The notes below the pieces were generated by a model. That model did not search any database. It was not told the origin of the DNA and was given only the letters and a program-made list of their open reading frames with translations. DNA of 25,272 nucleotides, from positions 1 to 25,272 of IMG/VR virus record IMGVR_UViG_3300025543_002977, one strand, 5' to 3'. Within the stretch, counting starts at the first letter, position 1; every line of letters starts with the position of its first letter. Positions 1 to 7,232 of the stretch are shown here, piece by piece. The DNA is from a virus. A program made the translations under genes and the position numbers.

Positions 1-2922
1 GGTGGTGACACTGACTGGATGACTAAGGTTAAGAACGGTGAAGAGATCACAGACGGTGATACCGACTTCTTCATCGACTTATTACTTGGACGTACAGCTG
101 AGACAAAGGTTACACCTGCTGGTAAAGCTGAGCAACCTAAGGTTCGTGTAAGCAACCCCGGTGGCGACTGGCTGGCTGGTAAGCAGAAGTATGCAGCTGA
201 GGCACGTGCTAAGTCTGAGCCCGGTACATACGAAGCTAACTTAGGTAATGGTGCTACAACTGGTACTATCTCCGCCACACCCCTTGACCCTAAAGCTCTT
301 GCCGATGTGGCTGGAGCTATGGGTGAGGAAGCCTTCCGTGAGACTGGTGAGAAACTCACTCGTCTTGAAGCTAGTATAGCTAAAGAAGGTTACAAGCCCG
401 ATGCAATCCTGATTCACGTACGTGAAGACGGCGTACCTTTCGTAGTAGAAGGCAACCACAGGTTAGCTGAAGCTATCAAGAGTGGCCGTAAGTCTATCGA
501 CGTTGAGATCCAGTACCGGAATGGTGCTGAGGAAGCCGATGGTCTGCTTAAACCGGGTAGCCTTCCGGTGGCTAAAGCTGATACACCAGCTGGGGAGTTG
601 GAAGTTCCAGCCCTCAAAGGCCTAGCACAGCTTCTGCAAGAAGGTGGTTACTTCTATACCAAGCGTAGTGAAGACGACAAGATGTCTAACTGGCTTGCTG
701 ACTTCATGAAGGAAGAATTAGACCAAGCCGATATTGATGGTATCATGTCAGCATTAGGTGATGCCCTGGGTGTCAAGGTTAAAGGTGGTGTAACACCCGA
801 AGCCTTCGGCGATGCTTTCGCTAACAAGATGAACGCAAGTGCTCGTAGCATGAACAGTGTTATGCAGGTTGCTAAGCAACTTGATGTGAACGTAGCCGAC
901 TTAGATATTGGTAAGTTCCTTGAGGAAGCTCTTGGCCTTAACCTTATTGATGACATCATCTTGAAGAAGGATCGTTTCAAAGGTAAAGGTGCCGTTGCTG
1001 CCAACATCTCCGAGACTCAGAACAAGTTTATCCGTACACTTGTGTCACACCCTTCAACCTCTGCACTCAACGTATTAGGTTACGGTACAGCTGCTGGTTT
1101 AGACATCGCTACTGACATAACAATGGCCCTGTTCAAAGGTACTCGTGGTACTCTCCAGTCCGTGCTTGGTTATGCAGATGATGGTGCCAAGAACATCTAT
1201 GTTGCTAAACAACTACTCCTAGCCTCTAAAGATCGTGTTAAGTTCGCACTGGACGCAGACATGACCTACGCGGCTTATCGTAGTGCATTGGAGCGTAACA
1301 CAGGTGCTCTCGACAAGCTGAACCGTACCCTCTCTGGTGGTGTTGAAATATCTAATACAGTTGAGCAAATGGCTAACCTAGGTGGCCGTGCTGGTCTAGT
1401 GCAGGACAAAGCGGATACAATCCTAAACCATGTTCAGACTGCAACCTTTGTACACGCTCAGGACGCTTACACTAAGTCTCAGGAGTACGTGGGTCAAATG
1501 AACAAGATGCTTCGTACTAAGTTTGGTAAGAGCTGGAATGAGTTCTATACAGACCCTGACGCTACTAAGATCATGGCGTCTCAGGAGTACAAGCAACTAG
1601 AGATGGACGCTGTTGCGGCCACTATGGTGAACACCTTCTCTAAATCCTATAAGGACGGGACTAAGTTAGGGGAGCTCGCAGGCTTTATTGAGGATGCACG
1701 TAACATCCCTGGTCTAGGTTTCATGGTACCCTTTGGTCGATTCTTTAACAACACCATCGACTTCGGTATCAAGAACACCCCACTGCTTAACTTTGCTGCT
1801 AAGGCTACTGGTAAGTACGCAGACAAATCCTACGAAGAGCTTCTTGCCCGTGGTACAGTTGTTACTGGCCTCGTGTGGTCTCTTGCACAGGATGAGGACG
1901 AGAATCGCCGTATGGGCTTAGGTTTATATGATGAAGTGATTGATGGTCAAGTTGTGTCACAGCAATACGACTATCCTATCTCCTTGTTTAAGGCAGCTGC
2001 TCGTGTTATCTCGTACCGTATGGCTGGTGAAGAGGTACCTGCTGAGATCATTACCCAGATCGGTAAGGACTTCGGTGGTGGCGGTCTTACACGTAACCTC
2101 AACAAGACTACAGCTGAGTTCGCTGACTTCGGTGCAGCCATCTTGGCTGGTGAACTTGAGGCAGCCGGTGCAGAAGCTGGTGTAATCATATCTGACATCT
2201 CCTCTCAAGCCTTGAGTGGCTTCTTACGTCCACTTGAACCTATCGACACAGGTATTGCTATCTTCGCTGGTATAGACCAGAGCCCTAAGGATGTAGCACA
2301 AGGTAATAAGTTCGTAGGGGACTCCCTGCGGTACATTGACACCACCACCAACTTCTTTCTAGGAAAAGGTGATGCACCTCTAAAACAAGGTAGTGCCACA
2401 GGTGAGATGGCTCAGCAGTCTACTAAGAACCTTGGTGTACGTACTGTTCAGATGACCAACACACAGCGTCTCATGAATATGCTGGGTCTCGATCAGTGGT
2501 CCATCAACTCCGGCCTGTCTAAGGACAAGAAGCTGATGATACCTGAGGCTGTCAATGAGTACCAACGTCAGGTGTACGCAGTTATTGAAGACTGGGCTAC
2601 CACAAAGATGGAGAACACTGCCTTCCGTAACTCCGATGGTAAGACACAGCGTATGCTGTGGGAGGATCAAGTCAAGAAGGTAACTCAGGAAGCTAAGTTC
2701 ATGCTTGTTGCTGACTATGATGGACCACAGAGCACGTTGCGTGACCAGTATGACATCATGTCTAAGTTCAAAACTACTGAAGTGAGTGATGGGCTTGAGG
2801 CGCTGGGATTCGATAAGACCATAGGTGAATTGACCTTGGCTGAGATATCGTTACTCCGCTCACAGCTTGAGTCCGTCGAGTACATAGACCGGATGAACAT
2901 CGACGAGAATGTGTATCAATAA
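1..2922 (+). CDS. Large virion protein with ParB-like domain, 5'-partial
   Basis: The frame is open from base 1, so the 973 visible residues are the C-terminal part of a longer protein. The first ATG (base 19) has no convincing ribosome site and is probably internal. Residues about 95-175 resemble the ParB/sulfiredoxin N-terminal fold: a helix, the strand AILIHV, then VVEGNHRLAEAI with a GNHR signature near residue 151. The remaining 800 residues are mixed helical and Ala/Gly-rich, with a hydrophobic patch around LNVLGYGTAAGLD, and no enzyme motif that I recognise. It is the only rightward gene and ends against the leftward gene block. Large internal or ejected virion proteins of podovirus-like phages look like this, but the role is inferred from size, orientation and style. 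Alternatives are a structural polyprotein or a DNA-ejection protein. Confidence 0.6.
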   Translation, partial: GGDTDWMTKVKNGEEITDGDTDFFIDLLLGRTAETKVTPAGKAEQPKVRVSNPGGDWLAGKQKYAAEARAKSEPGTYEANLGNGATTGTISATPLDPKALADVAGAMGEEAFRETGEKLTRLEASIAKEGYKPDAILIHVREDGVPFVVEGNHRLAEAIKSGRKSIDVEIQYRNGAEEADGLLKPGSLPVAKADTPAGELEVPALKGLAQLLQEGGYFYTKRSEDDKMSNWLADFMKEELDQADIDGIMSALGDALGVKVKGGVTPEAFGDAFANKMNASARSMNSVMQVAKQLDVNVADLDIGKFLEEALGLNLIDDIILKKDRFKGKGAVAANISETQNKFIRTLVSHPSTSALNVLGYGTAAGLDIATDITMALFKGTRGTLQSVLGYADDGAKNIYVAKQLLLASKDRVKFALDADMTYAAYRSALERNTGALDKLNRTLSGGVEISNTVEQMANLGGRAGLVQDKADTILNHVQTATFVHAQDAYTKSQEYVGQMNKMLRTKFGKSWNEFYTDPDATKIMASQEYKQLEMDAVAATMVNTFSKSYKDGTKLGELAGFIEDARNIPGLGFMVPFGRFFNNTIDFGIKNTPLLNFAAKATGKYADKSYEELLARGTVVTGLVWSLAQDEDENRRMGLGLYDEVIDGQVVSQQYDYPISLFKAAARVISYRMAGEEVPAEIITQIGKDFGGGGLTRNLNKTTAEFADFGAAILAGELEAAGAEAGVIISDISSQALSGFLRPLEPIDTGIAIFAGIDQSPKDVAQGNKFVGDSLRYIDTTTNFFLGKGDAPLKQGSATGEMAQQSTKNLGVRTVQMTNTQRLMNMLGLDQWSINSGLSKDKKLMIPEAVNEYQRQVYAVIEDWATTKMENTAFRNSDGKTQRMLWEDQVKKVTQEAKFMLVADYDGPQSTLRDQYDIMSKFKTTEVSDGLEALGFDKTIGELTLAEISLLRSQLESVEYIDRMNIDENVYQ

Positions 2923-2926
2923 ACAA

Positions 2927-2963
2927 AGAAAAACCCCCCAACGGCTGTTACACCGAAGGGGGG
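2927..2963 (-). terminator. Intrinsic terminator at convergent junction
   Basis: CCCCCC (2934-2939) pairs with GGGGGG (2958-2963), with an inner CGG/CCG helix. Read on the minus strand, the hairpin is followed by a T-rich tract (TTTTTCTTTG). It closes the leftward transcription unit and lies just after the stop of the rightward virion gene. It could also stop rightward transcripts, but it lacks a U-tract in that direction. Confidence 0.8.
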
Positions 2964-2982
2964 CTAGTAGAGTAAGGTGTGC

Positions 2983-3216
2983 TTACTTATTGTATTGAAG
3001 CAGTAGATCGACATACCTATATGCTTCTTCCACGAGTTCTTCTGCTCGTGTGTTACCACCTGCAGCGAGCAACCCAGCTAGAACTGAGGCTGCTAGTTGT
3101 TCCCTCGGAGGGGAGAGCTGCTCAGGAACAGCCACAGGTGTATCTTTCTTACCTTTTACAAAGGCTTGAGCCTCTTGTTCCAGTGATGGAGTGAGGGGCT
3201 TCTTCTTTTTAGTCAT
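2983..3216 (-). CDS. Hypothetical 77-aa protein
   Basis: No family recognised. The protein has a Lys-rich N-terminus (MTKKKK), a Pro-containing middle (about residues 24-38) and a C-terminal amphipathic helix (RAEELVEEAYRYVDLLL). The frame extends upstream to a GTG at 3246, but the ATG at 3216 is preferred: it lies four bases (AGGG) after the TAA of the preceding 29-aa gene, which suggests translational coupling. It is the last gene before the terminator. Confidence 0.6.
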   Translation of the reverse strand: MTKKKKPLTPSLEQEAQAFVKGKKDTPVAVPEQLSPPREQLAASVLAGLLAAGGNTRAEELVEEAYRYVDLLLQYNK

Positions 3217-3220
3217 CCCT

Positions 3221-3310
3221 TTAGATGATGCCAAAGAAACTAGCACCGATAAGTACTACAACCAAGCCGATTACGATGTATTTCATGTTACCTTTAAAGT
3301 CAAAGTTCAT
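3221..3310 (-). CDS. 29-aa single-pass membrane peptide
   Basis: The short frame encodes a cytoplasmic-looking start (MNFDFKGNMK) followed by one hydrophobic helix (YIVIGLVVVLIGASFFGII) that runs to the C-terminus. An AGGAG lies 8 bases upstream of the ATG, and promoter P1 is just upstream. The stop is four bases before the next gene. It is most likely a small inner-membrane peptide. A lysis or holin-accessory role is possible but nothing in the sequence proves it. No family recognised. Confidence 0.6.
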   Translation of the reverse strand: MNFDFKGNMKYIVIGLVVVLIGASFFGII

Positions 3311-3339
3311 AGTCGTTACTCCTGTATGTTAAGTTAATG

Positions 3340-3373
3340 AGGGGAGTATACCATAAGCACACTCCCCTGTCAA
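3340..3373 (-). promoter_or_regulatory. P1: sigma-70 promoter with overlapping hairpin
   Basis: Minus-strand TTGACA (3368-3373), a 17-base spacer and TATACT (3345-3350). An 8-bp inverted repeat, AGGGGAGT/ACTCCCCT (3340-3347 with 3361-3368), spans the spacer and -10. The predicted start is near 3338, so only RNA reading through from clpP could form the hairpin. The hairpin has no U-tract, so it may be an operator or a weak terminator. P1 would drive the 29-aa and 77-aa genes. Confidence 0.75.
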
Positions 3374-3380
3374 GTACTAT

Positions 3381-4025
3381 TTAATAAGTTTGAATGATGT
3401 CATCGATGATACCATGTTTCTTACATTCTTCAGGGGTCAACCATTCATCAGTTGGGTGGAGTAGATGCTTACGGATGTATGTCTCTGACTTCTTAGTACA
3501 CTTCTTGTAGTGTTCGATCATACGTGAACCTGCCATATCGAACTCCTTGAACATAGCTTGGAGTTCATGCTCTTTCCCACGGGAACCCCAAGAGAACTGG
3601 TGTGACATAACAGAGGTGTTGTGTGTCAGTAGACGACGATCACCTGCCATAATCGTCAGGACACCGCAGGAGGCTACGAGACCTTTACCGATAGTGACTA
3701 CTGGGATCTCCGACATCATCATAGCATCGATAAGGTGGAAGGCTGAGTGTACTGAACCACCTGGGCTGTTGATAATCAAGGTAAGTTGCTCGGGGCGTAC
3801 TTCCTCATCCATCAGGTTGTACTCGTATATGGCTGCAACGAGAGGCATGATCTTCTCTTGGTCGAACTTGTCAACCAACATCAGGATACCGTTCTCCCGT
3901 AACATAGCACCCGGTGCTGGCATGGGCTCAGGAGCCTTCACCTGACAGGGGCATACTGCTGGTGCCGCTACTTCCTCTTTCTTAGAGGGCTTCTTTGCGG
4001 ATGATGTGAGTAGTTGATTAAGCAT
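3381..4025 (-). CDS. clpP: ClpP-family serine protease
   Basis: This is a ClpP-fold peptidase of 214 aa. After a 40-residue Lys/Pro-rich N-terminal extension containing CPC (25-27), the ClpP core follows: IINSPGGSV (84-92), the nucleophile motif GLVASC with Ser119, MSHQ with His142, and an Asp (Asp193) before WLTPEECKKHGIID, which matches the FMSAEEA..GLID region of ClpP. The Ser-His-Asp triad is therefore intact. ClpP normally degrades substrates with ClpA/ClpX. No ATPase partner is in the window, so it could work with a host unfoldase, or act as a prohead-type protease as ClpP-fold proteins do in some phages. Start: GAGGAG lies before the ATG, which overlaps the dehydrogenase stop by 8 bases. 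The pairing with an amino-acid dehydrogenase suggests linked proteolysis and amino-acid use (inference). Confidence 0.85.
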   Translation of the reverse strand: MLNQLLTSSAKKPSKKEEVAAPAVCPCQVKAPEPMPAPGAMLRENGILMLVDKFDQEKIMPLVAAIYEYNLMDEEVRPEQLTLIINSPGGSVHSAFHLIDAMMMSEIPVVTIGKGLVASCGVLTIMAGDRRLLTHNTSVMSHQFSWGSRGKEHELQAMFKEFDMAGSRMIEHYKKCTKKSETYIRKHLLHPTDEWLTPEECKKHGIIDDIIQTY

Positions 4026-5043
4026 TTAGTCTCTCCTCTGCCATTTTGTTGGCAACTTCTTGAGGGGTGATTCCCTCGGAACGTGATGTAGTTAAGATGT
4101 CAAACGTCTTATGTCTGATGTTAACTAACTTACGGAATACATCAGGGTGTTTCCAGCTTAGATCCTCGTAGTCATCTGATACGATGATAACCCCACCGGC
4201 ATTAGCTAGGTAGTCTGGTACTGCGATGATACCCTTCTGCATGAAGGAACGCTCTAGTTCCACACTAGGTATCTGGTTGTTAGCCCCTCCGCAGACGATG
4301 TTACCAGAGGACAACTCGTTGAAGGCGAACACGTTAGCTGTACCGCCTAGAGCACAAGGTGCATAGACGTCAGCCATGCCTAGTCGTATGGCCGGGGATT
4401 CTACACTACATGCCTCGTAGTTCATACGTACTGCACCTTCTGTAGTCTCGTTGACATCTGATACAATCAGCAGACTAACGTCTCGGTGGATGTAGTTGGC
4501 TAGGCGTTTACCTACCTTACCTAAACCCTCTATGACTACAACAGCCTCTGAGGGGTTCCTGCCCTGGAAGTCGAGGGCCCCTAGCATCGCCATGTAGACG
4601 CCGTATGCTGTAGCGAACCCGCTGTCCTCAGCCATGTTCTGACCATTAACGAACTTAGTCAACTTAGCTAAGTGAGCTACCTCTTCCAAGCCTGTCCCAA
4701 CGTCCCCTGCTGTTATGTAGACCTCACCATCTTTGTTGATGTAGTCCATGACCTCAGCGAACTTAGAGAGTGTCGTTGCATCAGCTACCTTGGAGTCGAT
4801 GGTAGCTTTACCACCACCAAGGTTAAGCCCAGCTAAGGAGTTCTTATACGTCATACCCTTGGCTAGGTTCAAGGCATCCTGAAGTTGATGATCCTGTGAA
4901 GAATATGAAGTAACCCGACAACCACCTAAGGCAACGCCAAGGGTGATGTTGTGGATAGCAACAATAGCCCGGAAGCCATCGTTATCTGTAGCTTCAACTA
5001 CTCTGTGGTAGCCGTCTACTTGTATGTCCATATAGTTTAACAT
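4018..5043 (-). CDS. Leu/Val/Phe-type amino-acid dehydrogenase
   Basis: This is a Glu/Leu/Phe/Val dehydrogenase-family enzyme of 341 aa, slightly shorter than bacterial leucine dehydrogenase. Known members oxidatively deaminate a branched-chain or aromatic amino acid to the 2-oxo acid with NAD+. Visible motifs: GGCR (40-43), GMTYKNSLAGLNLGGGKA with the substrate and catalytic lysines Lys67 and Lys79, ITAGDVGTG with Asp114, a Rossmann GLGKVG (173-178), APCALGG, GANNQI and PDYLANAGGV. All are hallmark positions of the Leu/Val/Phe branch rather than GluDH. The key residues are intact, so it is probably active. Start: AGGAG lies six bases before the ATG. It is the first gene after promoter P2 and is coupled to clpP. 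This is an auxiliary metabolic gene; substrate specificity cannot be read from the sequence. Confidence 0.88.
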   Translation of the reverse strand: MLNYMDIQVDGYHRVVEATDNDGFRAIVAIHNITLGVALGGCRVTSYSSQDHQLQDALNLAKGMTYKNSLAGLNLGGGKATIDSKVADATTLSKFAEVMDYINKDGEVYITAGDVGTGLEEVAHLAKLTKFVNGQNMAEDSGFATAYGVYMAMLGALDFQGRNPSEAVVVIEGLGKVGKRLANYIHRDVSLLIVSDVNETTEGAVRMNYEACSVESPAIRLGMADVYAPCALGGTANVFAFNELSSGNIVCGGANNQIPSVELERSFMQKGIIAVPDYLANAGGVIIVSDDYEDLSWKHPDVFRKLVNIRHKTFDILTTSRSEGITPQEVANKMAEERLNA

Positions 5044-5054
5044 ATGTCTCTCCT

Positions 5055-5088
5055 AAAAGATATGCCCCAATGATAACACACTGGGGCA
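5055..5088 (-). terminator. Terminator-like hairpin overlapping P2
   Basis: Minus-strand TGCCCCA/TGGGGCA (5082-5088 with 5063-5069, 12-base loop) is followed by TATCTTTT. The loop contains the P2 -10 box. The predicted P2 start (about 5063) is at the downstream edge, so only read-through RNA from the SbmA-like gene can fold it. Confidence 0.6.
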
Positions 5089-5098
5089 CCTGGGTCAA
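5070..5098 (-). promoter_or_regulatory. P2: sigma-70 promoter
   Basis: Minus-strand TTGACC (5093-5098), a 17-base spacer and TATCAT (5070-5075), 12 bases after the stop of the SbmA-like gene. It would transcribe the dehydrogenase and clpP. It shares the CTTGAC core with the other promoters. Confidence 0.7.
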
Positions 5099-5109
5099 GT
5101 CTAAATAGG

Positions 5110-6084
5110 TTAACCTTTCGCTTTGATCTGTGCTTCAAACTCACGCAGACGTTTAGCTACTGAGATAAGCTCGATGATGGTGGGCCAGCTCTTAAGGATG
5201 AACTGCATGGAACCCTCTACCCGACCAAAGGCACGGATGATCTGTTGCATGACACCCAAAGTAATAATACCACCTACGATAGCAGGTGCTAGGAAGATGT
5301 AGGCTGTCAGTACATTAGCCTGTAGGTAAGCCATCCGCACTACGTTGAACTTCAAGTACTGGAAGTAACTACGGAAGTGAATGTTACGAACATCGTCGAA
5401 TAACTCTACCAGAGGTTTAGGAGTGAGTGTACCATCATCCTCCATCTTGACGAGGTGTTTCCGGTAGGCTGCTTCTTTAGCTTGGATATCGTACTCGACA
5501 CCCACAAGACGAAGGAAGTAGCCAGTAACAACAAGGGCAATAGTACCGCCGATAGACCAAATGAGAGCACCAGTGACCAAACCATATTCCCAATCTCCAA
5601 ACCACAGAACTGCAACACCAGTCCCAAGACCCAAGAGAATCGGGAAGAACTCGACTAGTACCATTACTGACTCAATCATTGAAACACCCAGACTCTCAAC
5701 GATACGTGAGAACTTGATGGTGTCTTCTTGTACACGCTGAGAAGCACCCTCAATGTTACGAGCCTTGTCGTACACACTGTGGTACCACTCAACCATTGAA
5801 GCCCTCCAACGGAAGAGGAAGTGGGAAGTGAAGAACGAACCAACCAAAGCTAGTGAGATCCACATAGCAGCTAACCACCCGAAGGAAGCTAACCCTGACC
5901 AGTACTCTCCCATCGTAACAGCACCGGGAGTAGCCAATGCTTTCTGGATCATGTCGTAGAACGACCCAAACCACTCGTTGATCTTGACGTCTATCTTAAC
6001 CTGAAACCATAACGTCGATAGGATGAAGAGTGAACCTAGGTAGGCCCACAGAGCATACTTCTTTTGTTTAAAGAATAACCACAT
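5110..6084 (-). CDS. SbmA/BacA-like inner-membrane peptide transporter
   Basis: The 324-aa multi-pass membrane protein matches the SbmA/BacA family: KINEWFGSFYDMIQ (34-47), FRWRASM, the family signature EGASQRVQEDT (112-122), an EAAYRK segment, GIITLGVMQQI, FGRVEGSMQF and SWPTIIELISVAKRLREFE near the C-terminus. E. coli SbmA (406 aa) imports peptide antibiotics using the proton gradient. The related BacA of rhizobia imports host peptides, and the mycobacterial relative Rv1819c has been linked to cobalamin uptake. Relative to SbmA the N-terminus lacks roughly the first 80 residues, including the first TM region. There is no nucleotide-binding domain. The start follows AAGGGA. It is last in the envelope operon. 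Which solute it moves is unknown. Confidence 0.85.
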   Translation of the reverse strand: MWLFFKQKKYALWAYLGSLFILSTLWFQVKIDVKINEWFGSFYDMIQKALATPGAVTMGEYWSGLASFGWLAAMWISLALVGSFFTSHFLFRWRASMVEWYHSVYDKARNIEGASQRVQEDTIKFSRIVESLGVSMIESVMVLVEFFPILLGLGTGVAVLWFGDWEYGLVTGALIWSIGGTIALVVTGYFLRLVGVEYDIQAKEAAYRKHLVKMEDDGTLTPKPLVELFDDVRNIHFRSYFQYLKFNVVRMAYLQANVLTAYIFLAPAIVGGIITLGVMQQIIRAFGRVEGSMQFILKSWPTIIELISVAKRLREFEAQIKAKG

Positions 6085-6088
6085 AATA

Positions 6089-6202
6089 CTATTCCCTTTC
6101 TGCTAGGTATGTCTTGAACGCTTGCTTAGCACTTACCCGGTTGAGGTTGGCGTTGGCGTTACGAAACTTAATGTATAGACGTCTTAGTTGCTTACGTGTC
6201 AT
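6089..6202 (-). CDS. 37-aa basic peptide
   Basis: This small frame (MTRKQLRRLYIKFRNANANL...) is strongly basic and predicted helical, with no membrane segment. It starts inside the 3' end of the two-TM gene (11-base overlap, AGGA upstream) and ends four bases before the SbmA-like gene. The tight fit between two genes of the same operon supports it. Function unknown; it may bind nucleic acid or an acidic partner. Confidence 0.55.
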   Translation of the reverse strand: MTRKQLRRLYIKFRNANANLNRVSAKQAFKTYLAERE

Positions 6203-6638
6203 TTGACTTAGTCCTTTCTGTTGATGGGCCTCTCCAGTCGTCTAAGACTAGACCTGGGTCACTCTTACTGTCACCTTGGGGTTCGAAGGAACCCTCCTGA
6301 GGTATGCCCTCTTCGCCCTTCTCCTTAGCCTCTTCCAGCTTCTGAGCTGTATCTTGGCTATATGGGAAGATATAGAGTCGATGTCCTTTCTCCTCTATCC
6401 AGACCCATAAGGTGATGGCGTCCCCTGCTGAGACGTGGTGGACGTATACAAACCCCCCAGGAGGGTACTCCTCGATGGGCTTACCTAGCTGGGAACTGTA
6501 ATGCTCTTGTGTAACAACCCCCAGCAGCACAGTGGCTGTGAGAGCTGTTGCCTTTATCAGTTTACTCAGTGACGAGTAGAAGATAAGGAAGACCACAAGA
6601 GCACTTAGTAGTAGGTAGACTGAATAGATCAGTATCAT
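6192..6638 (-). CDS. Hypothetical two-TM membrane protein of the envelope module
   Basis: The 148-aa protein has two N-terminal hydrophobic helices (about residues 2-20 and 29-43), then a small soluble domain (FVYVHHVSAGDAITLWVWI...) that looks beta-rich, and a charged, Glu/Gly/Pro-rich C-terminal tail. No family recognised. The ATG overlaps the stop of the MotB/ExbD-like gene as ATGA, so the two are probably translated together, and a structural partnership with the channel is plausible (inference). Confidence 0.7.
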   Translation of the reverse strand: MILIYSVYLLLSALVVFLIFYSSLSKLIKATALTATVLLGVVTQEHYSSQLGKPIEEYPPGGFVYVHHVSAGDAITLWVWIEEKGHRLYIFPYSQDTAQKLEEAKEKGEEGIPQEGSFEPQGDSKSDPGLVLDDWRGPSTERTKSNDT

Positions 6639-7231
6639 GGTGCTCTCCTCGGTTGTCTTAGTTTAACTTGGATGTCAGAGTGTTTATCGACTACCTTACC
6701 GTCTACGACCCTAAAGGCTAGGACTGTACTCTCTTGCCTATGGGCAACCCTTACCTCTGTCTCGTACTGGACACTGTAAGGTTGAAGGTCAGTGACACGA
6801 ATATTAACATCCTCATAATCGGGTGTCAGACCTGGCCTAGAGTAGAAGTGTATGTTGACTACATAGTCGCCATTGGGTAAAGCCGTCATAGTAGTGATTT
6901 CATAGTTACGTGTGATCTTTACAACTTCACCATTAACTATAAATGTATCTGACTGTGCTCCGATATCATCCCGCTTCAAGGTTATATACCCGTTACTCTT
7001 GTTGGAGTAGTATACGATCTTGTTGTCGGGGCCTCTAACGTAGAGGTCGATGTCGGTGAGACTGTTGTCATCCCAATCCATCTCGACCATGAGTCGGACA
7101 GGTGGGTCAACCACCCCGTTCTTTGCTATCGGGTTAATAAGTAGGAACGCGATAACGAACAAGCTGGTAAACCCTACAAGTAAGTTGAACAGTAGATCAA
7201 CGAATGCTAGGTTACTGCTGTACTTTCTCAT
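6635..7231 (-). CDS. MotB/TolR/ExbD-like proton-channel subunit with beta-sandwich domain
   Basis: The 198-aa protein has a short cytoplasmic start and one TM helix carrying an acidic residue: FVDLLFNLLVGF with Asp12, the position and context of the proton-carrying Asp in MotB, TolR and ExbD. The rest should be periplasmic. Residues about 45-180 form a predicted beta-sandwich whose WDDN..TDIDLYVRGP segment recalls DUF2135/YfaP-type domains. No OmpA-like peptidoglycan-binding motif is visible. It follows the MotA/ExbB-like gene by one base (SD GGAGAG), as is usual for such pairs. The role would be to convert proton flow into movement of a periplasmic partner. The channel assignment is fairly firm; the periplasmic domain function is unknown. 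Confidence 0.75.
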   Translation of the reverse strand: MRKYSSNLAFVDLLFNLLVGFTSLFVIAFLLINPIAKNGVVDPPVRLMVEMDWDDNSLTDIDLYVRGPDNKIVYYSNKSNGYITLKRDDIGAQSDTFIVNGEVVKITRNYEITTMTALPNGDYVVNIHFYSRPGLTPDYEDVNIRVTDLQPYSVQYETEVRVAHRQESTVLAFRVVDGKVVDKHSDIQVKLRQPRRAP

Positions 7232-7232
7232 A

